In this document: positions 1 to 9,661 of the stretch, piece by piece
Numbering within the stretch: the first letter of the stretch is position 1
How the letters are laid out: each line of letters opens with the position of its first letter
From: Vulcanisaeta moutnovskia 768-28
Lineage (GTDB): Archaea; Thermoproteota; Thermoprotei; Thermoproteales; Thermocladiaceae
Assembly: GCF_000190315.1 (NCBI RefSeq)
Contig: NC_015151.1
Span: forward strand, 1,550,001-1,614,000
Reading direction: 5' to 3'
DNA length: 64,000 nucleotides
The notes under the pieces: generated by a model
Told to the model about the DNA's origin: nothing
Databases searched by the model: none
The model's input: only the letters and a program-made list of their open reading frames with translations
Program-made: the position numbers and the translations under genes

Positions 1-830
1 CATTAAACCACCCAATGAACTGGCCACGTGGTACGAGACACCAGCACCAACATGCTTAATATCGCCTCTAAATAGTGATACTAGGTATAGTGATTGCGGT
101 GTGTATGCTATTGCGTCGGCCATACCGAAGAGTGCGAAGAGTAGTAATGGGTTTATCCTGAACATGAACGCATTTATTAGCGAGAAAATCACATAACTAA
201 GCATCAACACCTTGGTAGGCTTCACCCTGGTCATGACGGCTGACATTATTAATGTGAGGATTAGTAGGGATATCGTGGACGTAATTATTAGGTCGGGAAC
301 CTCATGCGCATTGAAGTATATGAGAATTACGGAGGTGTATGCATAGAAGCTTGAACTCTCACCGAACTTAACCCCAATGGCCCTAATGACCTTCTTAACA
401 TCCTCAATACGGAAAGCGAACCTCCAATTAATGGGCCTGGCACCCTGAGCAAGCGTTAAGATTACGATCGCCGATAAAAGACTTAATAACGACCCCGTCA
501 ATAATGCCAATCGCCATTGAATAACCATAAGGCCCACTCACCGCCAAGAGCTAATCCCTGAGCTATCCTGAGCATTAATAATTCATACGTTGCATACCAC
601 GTCTTCTCGATCGTCGATATTAACATTGTTGAGATGCCCATGATGATTAGGGTTAGCGCCAGTGATGACTTGCTTGAGTACTTATCACCGATTAAGCCAA
701 AGACGTAGGCTCCGATGGGTCTTGCAATGAATGCCACGAATATTGATGCAATAACATTATGGGCTAGGAAGTTGAACCAAGTTGATACCGTACCCACCGC
801 ACTAAACAACGCCACCACTAGATTTCTCAT
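1..830 (-). pseudogene. Decayed MFS permease (metabolite:H+ symporter type), runs off the window
   Basis: From 830 down to about 500 the minus strand encodes the N-terminal half of an MFS transporter, with loop motif GLIGDKYSSKSS and the TM4 entry RIAQGLALGGEW, then stops at 498. The next frame, reached by adding one G in the GGG near 533, continues as MFS sequence to the window edge (for example FALFGMADAIAYTPQSLYL). Compared with the family as remembered, about 30 residues are missing between TM1 and TM2 and more around TM4-TM5, and the second-half loop lacks the usual D-R-G-R motif. Several independent lesions point to a pseudogene rather than one sequencing error. The real 3' end lies outside the window. 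Confidence 0.7.
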
Positions 831-882
831 GCGTCTAATTCCATCTATGCATTTGGATTCTTGAATATTTATGGTTAAGCAA

Positions 883-1248
883 TCACGGATTTATTATTAA
901 TAATAGGGCGGTCAATAATAAAATAACGTCTGTGGTTAGGCAATACATGCAATAGGCATTGTGGCTTACCTGTAGGTATATGCCGTAAACGCCAATTATT
1001 AGCCCAATGATTGATAGGGCCAGTGCAATCATTAATGCGTTCATTATTATTAAGAGTCCTGTTAGGAATAGGGCGATGACGGCCCCGACGGATAGCAATA
1101 ACCTAGTCCTCCTCGGCACTATGAAATTAAACCTATCGCAATGAAATATGCCAGGTAAGCACGCATTCACGTATTTGACATTCTCATACGTATAATATAT
1201 CATCAATCCTGAACCCGCCAGTGGCACTATGGCTAGTAACGGTGCCAT
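883..1248 (-). CDS. VKOR-family membrane thiol oxidoreductase
   Basis: A 121-residue protein with about four membrane segments. It carries the arrangement expected of vitamin K epoxide reductase homologues: an early cysteine pair in the first loop (NACLPGIFHCD, about residues 29-39) and a late CxxC in the last helices (YCMYC, about 98-102). In the family, the CxxC passes electrons to a quinone while the loop cysteines oxidise a thioredoxin-like partner, making disulfides at the membrane or cell exterior. Crenarchaea rich in disulfide proteins carry such genes. It is short but within the archaeal range. It stands alone, with no thioredoxin-fold gene beside it; the nearest is at 18889-19317. 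Confidence 0.6.
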   Translation of the reverse strand: MAPLLAIVPLAGSGLMIYYTYENVKYVNACLPGIFHCDRFNFIVPRRTRLLLSVGAVIALFLTGLLIIMNALMIALALSIIGLIIGVYGIYLQVSHNAYCMYCLTTDVILLLTALLLIINP

Positions 1249-1338
1249 TAATGAGCTAATGCATTAAGGCGTTAAAATTAATGAGAATTGGTGCAAAATA
1301 TGCATTTTAATTTAGTTATAATATAGTGAATGCTCTAA

Positions 1339-1863
1339 TCATGACCGAATTATGTAAAGTATGTGGGGTAGTTCCTGAAGTATTATTTCAAGTCCAGTCC
1401 TAACGCCGTCTGGTGAGCCGGGTAGTGCCACTATTAACTTGCCCCTGGTGACCCCAGCCGTAGCCCTCGTCATTATGACCCCGGTACCAATCTTCTGATA
1501 ACTGACCTGCCTAAATAACTCACCGAATCCCTCAAGCTCCTTCTCAAAGAGTGGCCTAACGGCCTCTATTGTAACGTCACTCCTGGCGAGACCAGTACCA
1601 CCGGTAAGCACTATCACGTCAACATCATCACGAAGGAGGAGGGAGTCAACGAGTGAACGTATCATGACAAGGTCATCCTTAATCAACTCACTACCAACAA
1701 CCCTATGCCCAGCCTGCCTAAGCATGGACTCGGCGAGGTCCCCTGACTCATCCGTGTATGGCTGACCACTCACCTTAGCGTTGTATCGTGACGTAGACAC
1801 AGTTATCACGAAGAAATTAGCCGTCTTAGGACCAGCCTCCCTATGCATTGTCCTTGGCACACT
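1339..1863 (-). CDS. moaB: Molybdenum cofactor biosynthesis protein MoaB/MogA family
   Basis: The protein has the MoCF/MogA fold signature: FFVITVSTSRY strand, the TDESGD motif, DVIVLTGGTGLARSDVT (substrate-binding GGTG) and the ALPGSPDG motif near the C-terminus. The family adenylylates molybdopterin before molybdate insertion. The frame opens 14 codons upstream at 1905, but the in-frame ATG at 1863 (MSVPRTMHREAG) fits the family's usual N-terminus better, so I chose it. It lies just before an XdhC-like gene and a molybdenum hydroxylase operon, and MoeA is at the other end of the window, so the cofactor role fits the context. Confidence 0.88.
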   Translation of the reverse strand, partial: SVPRTMHREAGPKTANFFVITVSTSRYNAKVSGQPYTDESGDLAESMLRQAGHRVVGSELIKDDLVMIRSLVDSLLLRDDVDVIVLTGGTGLARSDVTIEAVRPLFEKELEGFGELFRQVSYQKIGTGVIMTRATAGVTRGKLIVALPGSPDGVRTGLEIILQELPHILYIIRS

Positions 1864-1974
1864 CATTAAGAAGAGTATTTTTGTATTGATATTTAAGGAC
1901 TTCATTTAGTTTACGTATAATTATTCATTAACCGTGTAAAAACACTTATTTAACCTGGTTAGTTGATAGGCCCA

Positions 1975-2781
1975 ATGTCTTCATGTGAATTCTTTAGGGC
2001 TTTAACTAGGATTAGTTCAGAGGGTGGTAAGATCGTCACTGTTAAAATTATTGTTAATGATAATGTACTATCTGATATAATCGTTAATGGAAAGCCCCTA
2101 CTCGGTATTGCAACTAGTGGGGAAGTTTTGGAGTTAGCTAATAGGGCATTAACTGAGGATAGGGTGATTGAGACAACAATAGGTAATGCCAGGATTGTTC
2201 TAGAGCCTATAGAACCAAGACCAACCATCATTGTCGTGGGTTCAGGACTAATAGCCAAGGCCTTGGTTGATGTCAGTAATTCCATCGGTTACTACGTGGC
2301 TGTGGTAGGTAATAATGACGTGAATAAGGACCTATTTAGTAATGCTTATTTCGTGAGTAATGACCTTAGGGACCTCGAGAAGCTCATTGACGAGGATTCC
2401 ATAGTAATAATTGCGAATGAAGGTGGTAAGCCCTATGACTCAGAGGCACTTTACATAGCCCTTAAGCATAATGCCAAGTTTGTTGGTGTGCTCGCGAGTC
2501 AGAGGAGGGCTGCGGTGATTATTGCCGACATGGTTAGGAGGGGGTTGAACCTCGATTATGTGTTGGAGAAGCTTCATTCACCTGTTGGGCTTGACATTGG
2601 TGCTAAGACTGCTGGTGAGATAGCCCTTAGTATACTCGCTGAGGTAATGATGTTCATGAGAAGCGCAAGCGGTAAACCAATGCATGAAATTAAGGATCCG
2701 AGGAAGTTCATTAAGGATGCCCTAGAAGGTAGATTGCAGGAACAATCGTGTTCCTGGAGACCTACTGAATTTAAGATATGA
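1975..2781 (+). CDS. XdhC/CoxI-family molybdenum-enzyme maturation factor
   Basis: About 268 residues. The N-terminal part is XdhC/CoxI-like. The C-terminal part is a Rossmann-type domain starting at PTIIVVGSGLIAKALVDV and ending with the characteristic LHSPVGLDIGAKTAGEIA segment. XdhC-family proteins bind molybdenum cofactor, help its terminal sulfuration and insert it into hydroxylases of the xanthine dehydrogenase family. The frame also opens at a TTG (1963), but the ATG at 1975 sits about 25 nt after a TATA-like ACTTATTTAA, the usual leaderless spacing here. It is convergent with the small-subunit gene of the aldehyde oxidoreductase, its likely client. Confidence 0.82.
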   Translation: MSSCEFFRALTRISSEGGKIVTVKIIVNDNVLSDIIVNGKPLLGIATSGEVLELANRALTEDRVIETTIGNARIVLEPIEPRPTIIVVGSGLIAKALVDVSNSIGYYVAVVGNNDVNKDLFSNAYFVSNDLRDLEKLIDEDSIVIIANEGGKPYDSEALYIALKHNAKFVGVLASQRRAAVIIADMVRRGLNLDYVLEKLHSPVGLDIGAKTAGEIALSILAEVMMFMRSASGKPMHEIKDPRKFIKDALEGRLQEQSCSWRPTEFKI

Positions 2782-2789
2782 AAAATCCA

Positions 2790-3311
2790 TTACACAGCCT
2801 TCAATTCCTTCAGTTTCTGAATAGCTAATTTAACGGCCTCAATAATATTCTGGTAGCCAGTGCACCTGCACAAATTCCCTGACAGACCCCTCCTAATATC
2901 CTCCTCCGTTGGATTTGGATTCTCGCTTAATAACCAATAGGTCTCCATTACGAAGCCCGGTGTACAATAACCACACTGTAGTGCATGCTTCTCCCAAAAA
3001 GCCTCCTGTATTGGGTGTAACTTACCATCCTTAGTCAGGCCCTCAAGCGTCAGTATTTCAGCACCATCAGCCTGAACGGCAAGTACTTGGCAGGACTTAA
3101 CACTAATGCCATTCATTATAACCGTGCATGCACCACAATGCCCAGTATCGCAACCAACATGCACGCTCGTAAGCCCAAGGTCCTCCCTCAGGAAGTGGAC
3201 AAGCAATTTTCTAGGCTCTACATCCCTCTCATACCAAACACCATTAACCTTAACCCTAATCCTAACCCTCTCCTCAGGTCCAACCTTAAGTGTTGTTGCC
3301 ATGCCCATCAC
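2790..3311 (-). CDS. cutC: Molybdenum hydroxylase small subunit, 2x[2Fe-2S]
   Basis: 173 residues with two iron-sulfur domains. The plant-type ferredoxin cluster ligands are in [13 protein letters not shown] plus the downstream cysteine in SVKSCQV; the second, helical [2Fe-2S] domain has QCGYCTPGF and [10 protein letters not shown]. This is the electron-transfer subunit of CO dehydrogenase/aldehyde oxidoreductase-type enzymes. The last codons of the upstream medium-subunit gene overlap its start by 4 nt, so the two are translationally coupled. In Sulfolobales and Thermoproteales the closest characterised enzyme is glyceraldehyde oxidoreductase of the non-phosphorylated Entner-Doudoroff route; the true substrate cannot be read from sequence. 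Confidence 0.92.
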   Translation of the reverse strand: MMGMATTLKVGPEERVRIRVKVNGVWYERDVEPRKLLVHFLREDLGLTSVHVGCDTGHCGACTVIMNGISVKSCQVLAVQADGAEILTLEGLTKDGKLHPIQEAFWEKHALQCGYCTPGFVMETYWLLSENPNPTEEDIRRGLSGNLCRCTGYQNIIEAVKLAIQKLKELKAV

Positions 3312-4165
3312 CTCGACAGGGCATTCTTAATCGCCCTCCTAGTAATTACCTTAACCATCGCCCTCTTATACTCGGCTGAACCCCTAATGTCACTTATTGG
3401 ACTCGACTCCTTCATAGCCCTCTCAGCAGCTTCTTCAATAACATCATCCGTTAATTTACGCCCAATCAAGGCCTTCTCAGTCTCACGAGCCCTAAACGGC
3501 CTAGGGCCTGCAGCCGTAATGCCAATGCTTGCGTCCTCTACGTAACCCTCAGAACTAAGTCTAAGCGTTACTGCGACGCCTACCACTGCGAAATCACCTG
3601 CCTTACGCTCAAGCTTCACGTACGACGACTTAATATTACCACTAAGCCTCGGTATCACTATTTCACTAATCACCTCGCCTTTACCCAATGCGGTGGTGAA
3701 TGGACCTGTTATGAAGTCCTCAACAGGAACCTCCCTAGTCCCTGATGAGCCGAGTATCTTTACGGATGCCCTAAGCGCAATTAAAGTTGCCGGCCAATCA
3801 GCCGCTGGGTCTGCGTGGGCTAAGGAACCAGCCATTGTGCCGAGATTCCTGATCTGTGGGTCGCCAATCTGCACCGCCGTTTCAAGCAGTGCTGGGTATA
3901 TCTTCCAAAGATCCCTATTAACCTCTACTTGGTGATGCCTAGCCAATGCGCCAATCCGTATTTTATCGCTCTCAATGCTTATATACGATAGGTTAGATAC
4001 CCTGTTAATATCCACTAAATACGAAGGTCTAATTAACCTGAACTTGAGCATGGGCATGAGACTCTGCCCTCCAGCAAGTATTTTCGCATTTTCGTCAGTC
4101 TCAAGGACCTTTACGGCCTCATCCAATGATGCGACCCTTATATAACCGAATTTTGGAGGATACAC
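3308..4165 (-). CDS. cutB: Molybdenum hydroxylase medium subunit, FAD-binding
   Basis: 285 residues of the CoxM/CutB type. FAD-binding signatures are [17 protein letters not shown] (about residues 28-44) and [24 protein letters not shown] (about 101-124; the family motif with the TMAG pyrophosphate loop). The C-terminal CO_deh_flav_C domain follows. The start is a GTG with a TATA-like GCTTAATTAG about 25 nt upstream on the minus strand. It is co-transcribed with the small subunit and divergent from the large subunit gene at 4265, an unusual split for a trimeric enzyme that is often encoded in one operon. Confidence 0.92.
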   Translation of the reverse strand: MYPPKFGYIRVASLDEAVKVLETDENAKILAGGQSLMPMLKFRLIRPSYLVDINRVSNLSYISIESDKIRIGALARHHQVEVNRDLWKIYPALLETAVQIGDPQIRNLGTMAGSLAHADPAADWPATLIALRASVKILGSSGTREVPVEDFITGPFTTALGKGEVISEIVIPRLSGNIKSSYVKLERKAGDFAVVGVAVTLRLSSEGYVEDASIGITAAGPRPFRARETEKALIGRKLTDDVIEEAAERAMKESSPISDIRGSAEYKRAMVKVITRRAIKNALSR

Positions 4166-4231
4166 GAGAGCGTGATTACGGCAATACTAATTAAGCATTA
4201 CTTTGGCATTCAGTTAAAGTACAAGGAGGAT

Positions 4232-4246
4232 ATTGCTTAAAGCAAT
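4232..4246. promoter_or_regulatory. 15-nt palindrome over the TATA box of the large-subunit gene
   Basis: ATTGCTT-A-AAGCAAT is a perfect palindrome with 7-bp arms. Its centre GCTTAAAG lies 22-28 nt before the ATG at 4265, where the TATA box should be. A dimeric regulator bound here would block TBP, which is a common archaeal repression mode. The operator role is inferred. Confidence 0.45.
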
Positions 4247-4264
4247 GATTATTAAGCTGCATTA

Positions 4265-6460
4265 ATGCCATACGTCGGTGCACGTATTAAGAGGATTGAG
4301 GATCCTAAGTTCATCACGGGTAGCGCTAGGTATGTTGATGATATGGTGGTTCCAGGGACACTCTACATGGCGATATTGAGGAGCACCGTCCCCCATGCAA
4401 GGCTGTTGAGGATTGATTATGAAGATGCATCAAGAATTCCGGGCGTTGTTGGTGTTATAACGGGGTTGAATATTAAGGTTGAGAATAGGCCGAGGAACTT
4501 CCCGATGGCTAAGGATGAGATCCTATATGTTGGTCAACCAATAGCTGCGGTGATTGCTGAGGATAGGTATAAGGCCTATGATGCCCTCGATTACATCCAG
4601 GTTGATTATGAGCCATTACCCACCGTTATTGATCCTGAGAAGGCACTAACCGATGATGTTAAGGCTGTCGAGGGAGAAAACAATCTCGGTTATAGGAAGA
4701 CCTACAGAGCCGGTAATCCCGAGGTTGAGTTTTCAAGGAGCGATGTGGTGATAGAGACCAAGCTTGAAATTGGCAGGGTTTACCCAGCGGCGATGGAGCC
4801 CAGGGGATTATTGGCTGTGTATCAGGAGGGTAGGTTAACAGTTTATGCATCAACACAGGCGCCGCATTATATGCGTAAGTTCCTCCTTAATGCGTTCAGG
4901 GATCATGTTAGCGATATAAGGGTTATACAGGCAGACACAGGTGGTGCCTTTGGCTCAAAGATGTTCCCATACCCTGAGGACTACATAGTTGCCTATGCAA
5001 GCATTATTTATAGAAGGCCCGTTAAGTGGGTCGCCACTAGGCGTGAGGACTTACTAAGCACGTACCATAGCAGGGCCCAGATACATAGGATTAAGGCTGG
5101 GTTCACAAGGAGAGGTGAGTGGAGGGCATTAATTGATGAATTAATAATAGACCTGGGCGCTGCGACTCATGGTTATTACTTAGCTGATATAACATCCACG
5201 TTAATAAGTGGGCCTTACAAGGTTAGGGATATCCTGGTTGAGGTTTATGGCGTTAGGACGAATAAGACCCCACTCGATCAGTATAGGGGTGCAGGTAGGC
5301 CTGAGGCTGCCTTTGTGTATGAGCGGATAATGGATATGGCAGCTGATGAACTTAAAATGGACCCAATAGAGATTAGGAGGAGGAATTTAGTGACGGAGTT
5401 ACCGTACACAAATCCCTTCGGTCATAAGTATGATAGTGGTAATTACCTACATCTACTTAGTATTGCTGAGGGTTATTACAGGGATTTTGAGAGGAGGGTT
5501 GAGGAGTTGAGGAAACAAGGTAGGAGAGTTGGTGTTGGCTTATCATTTTACATAGAACAGAACAACTTTGGGCCGTGGGAATCGGCCTCCATTAGAGTTA
5601 AGTCTGATGGCAAGATCCTCGTTATAATAGGCGCGGCACCTCATGGACAGGGCGATGCAACAGCAATAGCTCAGATAGTCGCTGATGAACTCGGCATTGA
5701 CATGAACCAGGTGGAGGTTTCGTGGGGTGACACTGAGTTGATTGGCGAGGGCTTTGGCACGTTTGGTAGTAGGACGCTTACTTTGGCTGGTAATGCCGCG
5801 TTGCTTGCCGTGAGGAAGCTTAAGGATAGGTTAAGGAGGGTTGGTGCAGCATTGATGGGCATTAATTATGAGGATGTAATCTACGAAAGCGGCTATGTCA
5901 AGGATACCAAGACTGGGAAATCCCTTAGCATTAGAGATATAGCTAATGCGTTGACGGCGAGTGTTGGTGGTACGTGGTCTTACGGAGTTGAACCATCGTT
6001 AGAGGACTCGGCATACTTCGGTTTAAGTAATTATACGTATCCATACGGCTCGCACATAGCCCTTGTTGAAGTTACTGAGGAAGGTTTGGTTAAGGTTCTT
6101 GATTATGTGGCTATTGATGATATTGGTTTTGTGATTAATCCAATGCTTGCCGAGGGTCAGGTAATTGGTGGGGTTGTTCAGGGCTTTGGTGAGGTCGCTC
6201 TCGAGGAGGTTAAGTATGATAATGATGGTAACCCACTAACGCAAACCTTTAGTGAGTACTGGATACCAAGCATAATGGAGTCCTTCAATGCCAAGTGGCA
6301 TTACCTTGAGGAGGGAAAATCCAATGCACCATTACCCACTAAGGGCATTGCTGAGGGACCGTTAATCGGAGTATTACCAGCATTAACGAGGGCTGTGGAG
6401 AATGCCGTGGGCAGGAGAATCACGAAAATACCCATTGATCCATCATTATTGATTAAGTAA
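4265..6460 (+). CDS. cutA: Molybdenum hydroxylase large subunit (aldehyde/glyceraldehyde oxidoreductase type)
   Basis: 731 residues, the Mo-cofactor-binding subunit. The N-terminal Ald_Xan_dh domain (GSARYVDDM, SPHAR-like VPHARLLRI) is followed by the cofactor-binding domains with DTGGAFGSKM and, late, the KGIAEGPLIGV segment holding the catalytic glutamate expected in xanthine-oxidase-family enzymes. The active-site loop reads YRGAGRPEA, as in form II/aldehyde oxidoreductases, and lacks the CSFR of true aerobic CO dehydrogenases, so CO oxidation is unlikely. It is slightly shorter than typical members. It is transcribed alone, divergent from cutBC, with a palindrome over its TATA box. Confidence 0.9.
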   Translation: MPYVGARIKRIEDPKFITGSARYVDDMVVPGTLYMAILRSTVPHARLLRIDYEDASRIPGVVGVITGLNIKVENRPRNFPMAKDEILYVGQPIAAVIAEDRYKAYDALDYIQVDYEPLPTVIDPEKALTDDVKAVEGENNLGYRKTYRAGNPEVEFSRSDVVIETKLEIGRVYPAAMEPRGLLAVYQEGRLTVYASTQAPHYMRKFLLNAFRDHVSDIRVIQADTGGAFGSKMFPYPEDYIVAYASIIYRRPVKWVATRREDLLSTYHSRAQIHRIKAGFTRRGEWRALIDELIIDLGAATHGYYLADITSTLISGPYKVRDILVEVYGVRTNKTPLDQYRGAGRPEAAFVYERIMDMAADELKMDPIEIRRRNLVTELPYTNPFGHKYDSGNYLHLLSIAEGYYRDFERRVEELRKQGRRVGVGLSFYIEQNNFGPWESASIRVKSDGKILVIIGAAPHGQGDATAIAQIVADELGIDMNQVEVSWGDTELIGEGFGTFGSRTLTLAGNAALLAVRKLKDRLRRVGAALMGINYEDVIYESGYVKDTKTGKSLSIRDIANALTASVGGTWSYGVEPSLEDSAYFGLSNYTYPYGSHIALVEVTEEGLVKVLDYVAIDDIGFVINPMLAEGQVIGGVVQGFGEVALEEVKYDNDGNPLTQTFSEYWIPSIMESFNAKWHYLEEGKSNAPLPTKGIAEGPLIGVLPALTRAVENAVGRRITKIPIDPSLLIK

Positions 6461-6501
6461 TCCACAGTCTAGTTTTTAAGTAGTTAACAATGTATTTAAT
6501 T

Positions 6502-6555
6502 CAGGGGGCGGATGATGGCGAGCCACCAAGGCGGCTACTCGCCTGACACCCCCTG
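6502..6555 (+). ncRNA. Compact box C/D-type kink-turn RNA hairpin
   Basis: Between two convergent genes lies a 54-nt element closed by a perfect 7-bp stem (CAGGGGG 6502-6508 with CCCCCTG 6549-6555). Inside, a C-box-like ATGATGG (6512-6518) faces a D box CTGA (6543-6546). The pairing follows a canonical k-turn: 3-nt bulge GAU (6511-6513), sheared G6514-A6546 and A6515-G6545, U-U, then a 6-bp stem GGCGAG/CTCGCC. There is no D'/C' pair and only about 24 nt lie between the boxes, so it is not a standard double guide. It could be a minimal L7Ae-binding RNA or a structured terminator for the convergent genes. Confidence 0.5.
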
Positions 6556-6563
6556 GTTCTATT

Positions 6564-9500
6564 TTATCGACCTTCTTCTGCAGTCTCCACATAAATGGCG
6601 GGCCTACCTGGCAATGAATTTCTAGCCCTATTGCCAGGGTCGTAGGTTGGGCTTATGGCGTCTTGCATAATGACCTCAGCGCCAATCCTGGACTTAATGT
6701 AGTTGCTCAATTCCTTAAAGACCCTTAGTTCCATTTCTCTACTAACTATTTTCCTAGGTATTGTTCCATCAACGACCTTAGAAACAAGGTTAGCTACCCT
6801 ATCAGCCATACGTCTATACTCAGGCTTATTGACGATTGCCCTTATCGTCTCGCCCATCGTCTTACCCTCATTAATGAGCTTAATAGCCTCATCAACAATT
6901 TTGTAATACTCACTTGATGGCCCTACGTAAAGATGCACGGCTTTAGGCGTTATTTTAGTAACCCTGAGTATCTCCTGGATATCCTCTATAGTCCTCTCAA
7001 CCAGGTCTAAGGCTATGTCCAGTTCATCATTTATCAATTCCTCATTATACTCAGGCCAGGGTTCCAGGGATACGAATGTTTCATTACCCATTCTATGCCA
7101 AAGCTCCTCAGCAATATGAGGCATCACTGGCTGTAACAACTTAACCCAGCGCTCAAGGACGTACCACAAGGCCCATCTAACCTCGTCCTTACTGACATTA
7201 ATAACGCCCGTAATTTCCAGGTACTTCTCAACGGACGAGAGTAGGTCAAAGAATGCCTTAAGAGTGTAACCCCTAATGTTCTCATTATCCATGTCAATCG
7301 TTGAGTCACGAATCGCCTTATTCACCTTAGAAATTAGCCACTGCGTGATCAATGATGAATTCTTAACATTGACATTACTTAACGATCTTCCCTCCTTAAT
7401 AATATCATTCGTGAGATCCCAGAACCTAGAGAACCTACTCGCGACGCTGGTCACGTCATCCTCCCTCCAATCAAGTGTTGAATCAAGGTCTGTGGCTGAG
7501 GCTAGGTAAAGCCTCGCAAGGTCACTGCTGTACTTCCTTGGTATATAGGGTAACGGAAGTACGTTACCTAATGACCTACTCATCTTCATGCCTTCCCTAA
7601 TCACGTACTCATTAAAGGTTATTGACCTTGGCCAATACTTCTCTGGGAATATGGCAACATGATGAAACACGAAGAAGCTCAGGTGACTACTTATTAAATC
7701 AGGACCACTATGTCTCTCATCCACTGGGTACCAGTAATCAAACTCATTTCTCATGTCCTCAATTAACTCCTTACTAACATCAAACACCTCTGCAACACGA
7801 CCTGGATCGCCCTCACCTAGGAATATGTAATTAAAGAAGGTCATTATTGCGTTTAGGGCCTCCTTATCATTACCCTTACTGCTTATGACCCTTTTAGCAA
7901 ATTCCCCAAGCTTTTTGTCAAGACCACTTGACCTTATTTTATGGGCAATTGTGTAGTAAGCCATGTATATTGTTGAGTCACTTAGGGACTCTATTATCCA
8001 GTCGGGATCCCAGGGCAGTCTCGTACCGAGCCCCCTCTTCCTCGCGCACGGTCTCATGGATAACCAATTAAATACGTCCTCAAAGTTCTTCCTGTACTTC
8101 TCGGGTATTATCCTCATGGAGTTAAGGCACTTAAACGCTTTCGCCTTCCACTCTGGGTTTCCATAATTAAGGAACCACTGATCCTTAATCACGGCCGCAA
8201 TGACTGGGTTACCACTCCTCGTATATACATTCCTAGGCTCTAACTCATACATCCTACCCCACGCCCCCTGCTCGCTCAGTGCCTTTATCGTCCTCTCCCT
8301 AGCCTCATTAACACTAAGCCCAGGGAATAATGTGTTCTCCTTCATAACACCATTGTAAAACTCCTCCCTATACACAATCCTCGTTGCCTCATCAAGTCTC
8401 TCCCTATCGCTCTGACCCTTAACACCGAGCTTCTCAACCACGTCCTTGGCGGGGTACTTACCATAATTGGGCAGTTTAATGATGCTTATGGGCTCTATTG
8501 ACTCTACGATTTCCTTAATGCCGTACTCACTCAATGTCTTCTCATCCTTCTTAAGGTCCATTAGGGCTACATAGTCGTAGGGCGCGTGGGCGGGTACACT
8601 ATAGACAACCCCCGTGCCTGTGTTCTCATCAACAAAGTTTGCAGGTAATACTGGAACCTTTCTATTAATGAGCGGCGTAATTACGTATTTACCTATCAAC
8701 TCCTCACCACGTATTGAACCGACCAACTTAACATCATAACCCTGATAACTTAATTTCCATGCCGCTGGCTTTGAAATTATCCACCTCTCACCATTAACCT
8801 CAGCAATCACATACCCAACACTTGGATGAATCCACACGTTTGTGATCCCATAAATTGTTTCGGGCCTTAGCGTAGCCGCGACTAGGTACTCATTGGAATT
8901 CTCCAGTCTAAACTTCACGAGGTTGAACTCGAGTATGTCTATGGTCATTTCGTCACCGCCCTTAATGTCATGCTCACCCACCGCCTGGTTCTCGTCAGGT
9001 GAGTAGAGCACTACGTGGCTTCCCTGTGTTATGTAACCAGTCTCCCTTAACCTGTAGTACTGCCAAATAATGAATGCGTTATAGTCTGGATCACCAGTCG
9101 TGAATTGCCTCCTGAAGTCCATTGAGTATCCCATGGACATGAAGTCCCTAATGTAGACTGAGGCGAAGAATTGGGCTATGTTCCAGGGATTAGTGAATGT
9201 GCCTAGTACTTCCTTAACCTTACTTGGGTCATCAATGTATAAACTCACGTACCAGGAATACAGCCTTATATCATCCGGGTCACCCTTCATTATTCTGTCA
9301 GCCACTGACTGTATTGGTGTCCCGGTTATGTGCCATGCAATTGGGAATAATACATTGAAGCCCCTGGCTCTCTTATACCTGGCTATTATGTCGCCTATCG
9401 TGTATGTTCTACTGTGACCAATGTGCGGTGAACCTGATACGTATGGGTATGGCACCGTTATGAAGTACTTGGGTTTACCTGGCTTTGGATCAGCATTGAA

Positions 9501-9605
9501 CATTCCTTTATCATACCACTCCCTCTGCCATTTTCGCTCAATTTCCCTAATCTCCCTCAAAAAATCGCTATACAGCTCTTCAACCTTTGATTTAAACGAT
9601 TCCAT
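6564..9605 (-). CDS. leuS: Leucyl-tRNA synthetase
   Basis: 1013 residues, the length of archaeal/eukaryotic-type LeuRS. The class Ia signatures are present: PYVSGSPHIGHSRTYTIGD (HIGH motif) near residue 60 and KMSRSLGNV (KMSKS motif) about residue 650. Between them lies the long CP1 editing domain with the ATLRPETIYG threonine-rich motif. The C-terminal anticodon-binding domain ends in an archaeal-type extension. It charges tRNA-Leu in the cytosol; a tRNA-Leu(UAG) gene is in this window at 52167-52251. It stands as a single gene, convergent with the oxidoreductase large subunit. Confidence 0.97.
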   Translation of the reverse strand: MESFKSKVEELYSDFLREIREIERKWQREWYDKGMFNADPKPGKPKYFITVPYPYVSGSPHIGHSRTYTIGDIIARYKRARGFNVLFPIAWHITGTPIQSVADRIMKGDPDDIRLYSWYVSLYIDDPSKVKEVLGTFTNPWNIAQFFASVYIRDFMSMGYSMDFRRQFTTGDPDYNAFIIWQYYRLRETGYITQGSHVVLYSPDENQAVGEHDIKGGDEMTIDILEFNLVKFRLENSNEYLVAATLRPETIYGITNVWIHPSVGYVIAEVNGERWIISKPAAWKLSYQGYDVKLVGSIRGEELIGKYVITPLINRKVPVLPANFVDENTGTGVVYSVPAHAPYDYVALMDLKKDEKTLSEYGIKEIVESIEPISIIKLPNYGKYPAKDVVEKLGVKGQSDRERLDEATRIVYREEFYNGVMKENTLFPGLSVNEARERTIKALSEQGAWGRMYELEPRNVYTRSGNPVIAAVIKDQWFLNYGNPEWKAKAFKCLNSMRIIPEKYRKNFEDVFNWLSMRPCARKRGLGTRLPWDPDWIIESLSDSTIYMAYYTIAHKIRSSGLDKKLGEFAKRVISSKGNDKEALNAIMTFFNYIFLGEGDPGRVAEVFDVSKELIEDMRNEFDYWYPVDERHSGPDLISSHLSFFVFHHVAIFPEKYWPRSITFNEYVIREGMKMSRSLGNVLPLPYIPRKYSSDLARLYLASATDLDSTLDWREDDVTSVASRFSRFWDLTNDIIKEGRSLSNVNVKNSSLITQWLISKVNKAIRDSTIDMDNENIRGYTLKAFFDLLSSVEKYLEITGVINVSKDEVRWALWYVLERWVKLLQPVMPHIAEELWHRMGNETFVSLEPWPEYNEELINDELDIALDLVERTIEDIQEILRVTKITPKAVHLYVGPSSEYYKIVDEAIKLINEGKTMGETIRAIVNKPEYRRMADRVANLVSKVVDGTIPRKIVSREMELRVFKELSNYIKSRIGAEVIMQDAISPTYDPGNRARNSLPGRPAIYVETAEEGR

Positions 9606-9661
9606 TTCACTTCCTGAGAAAATCCATCGTTTTTAATAATTACTACCCATATTTAAGCTTT

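Noticed and set aside
4265-6460. True aerobic CO dehydrogenase large subunit (CoxL)
   Set aside because: The active-site loop is YRGAGR, not the CSFR-containing loop of form I CO dehydrogenase.
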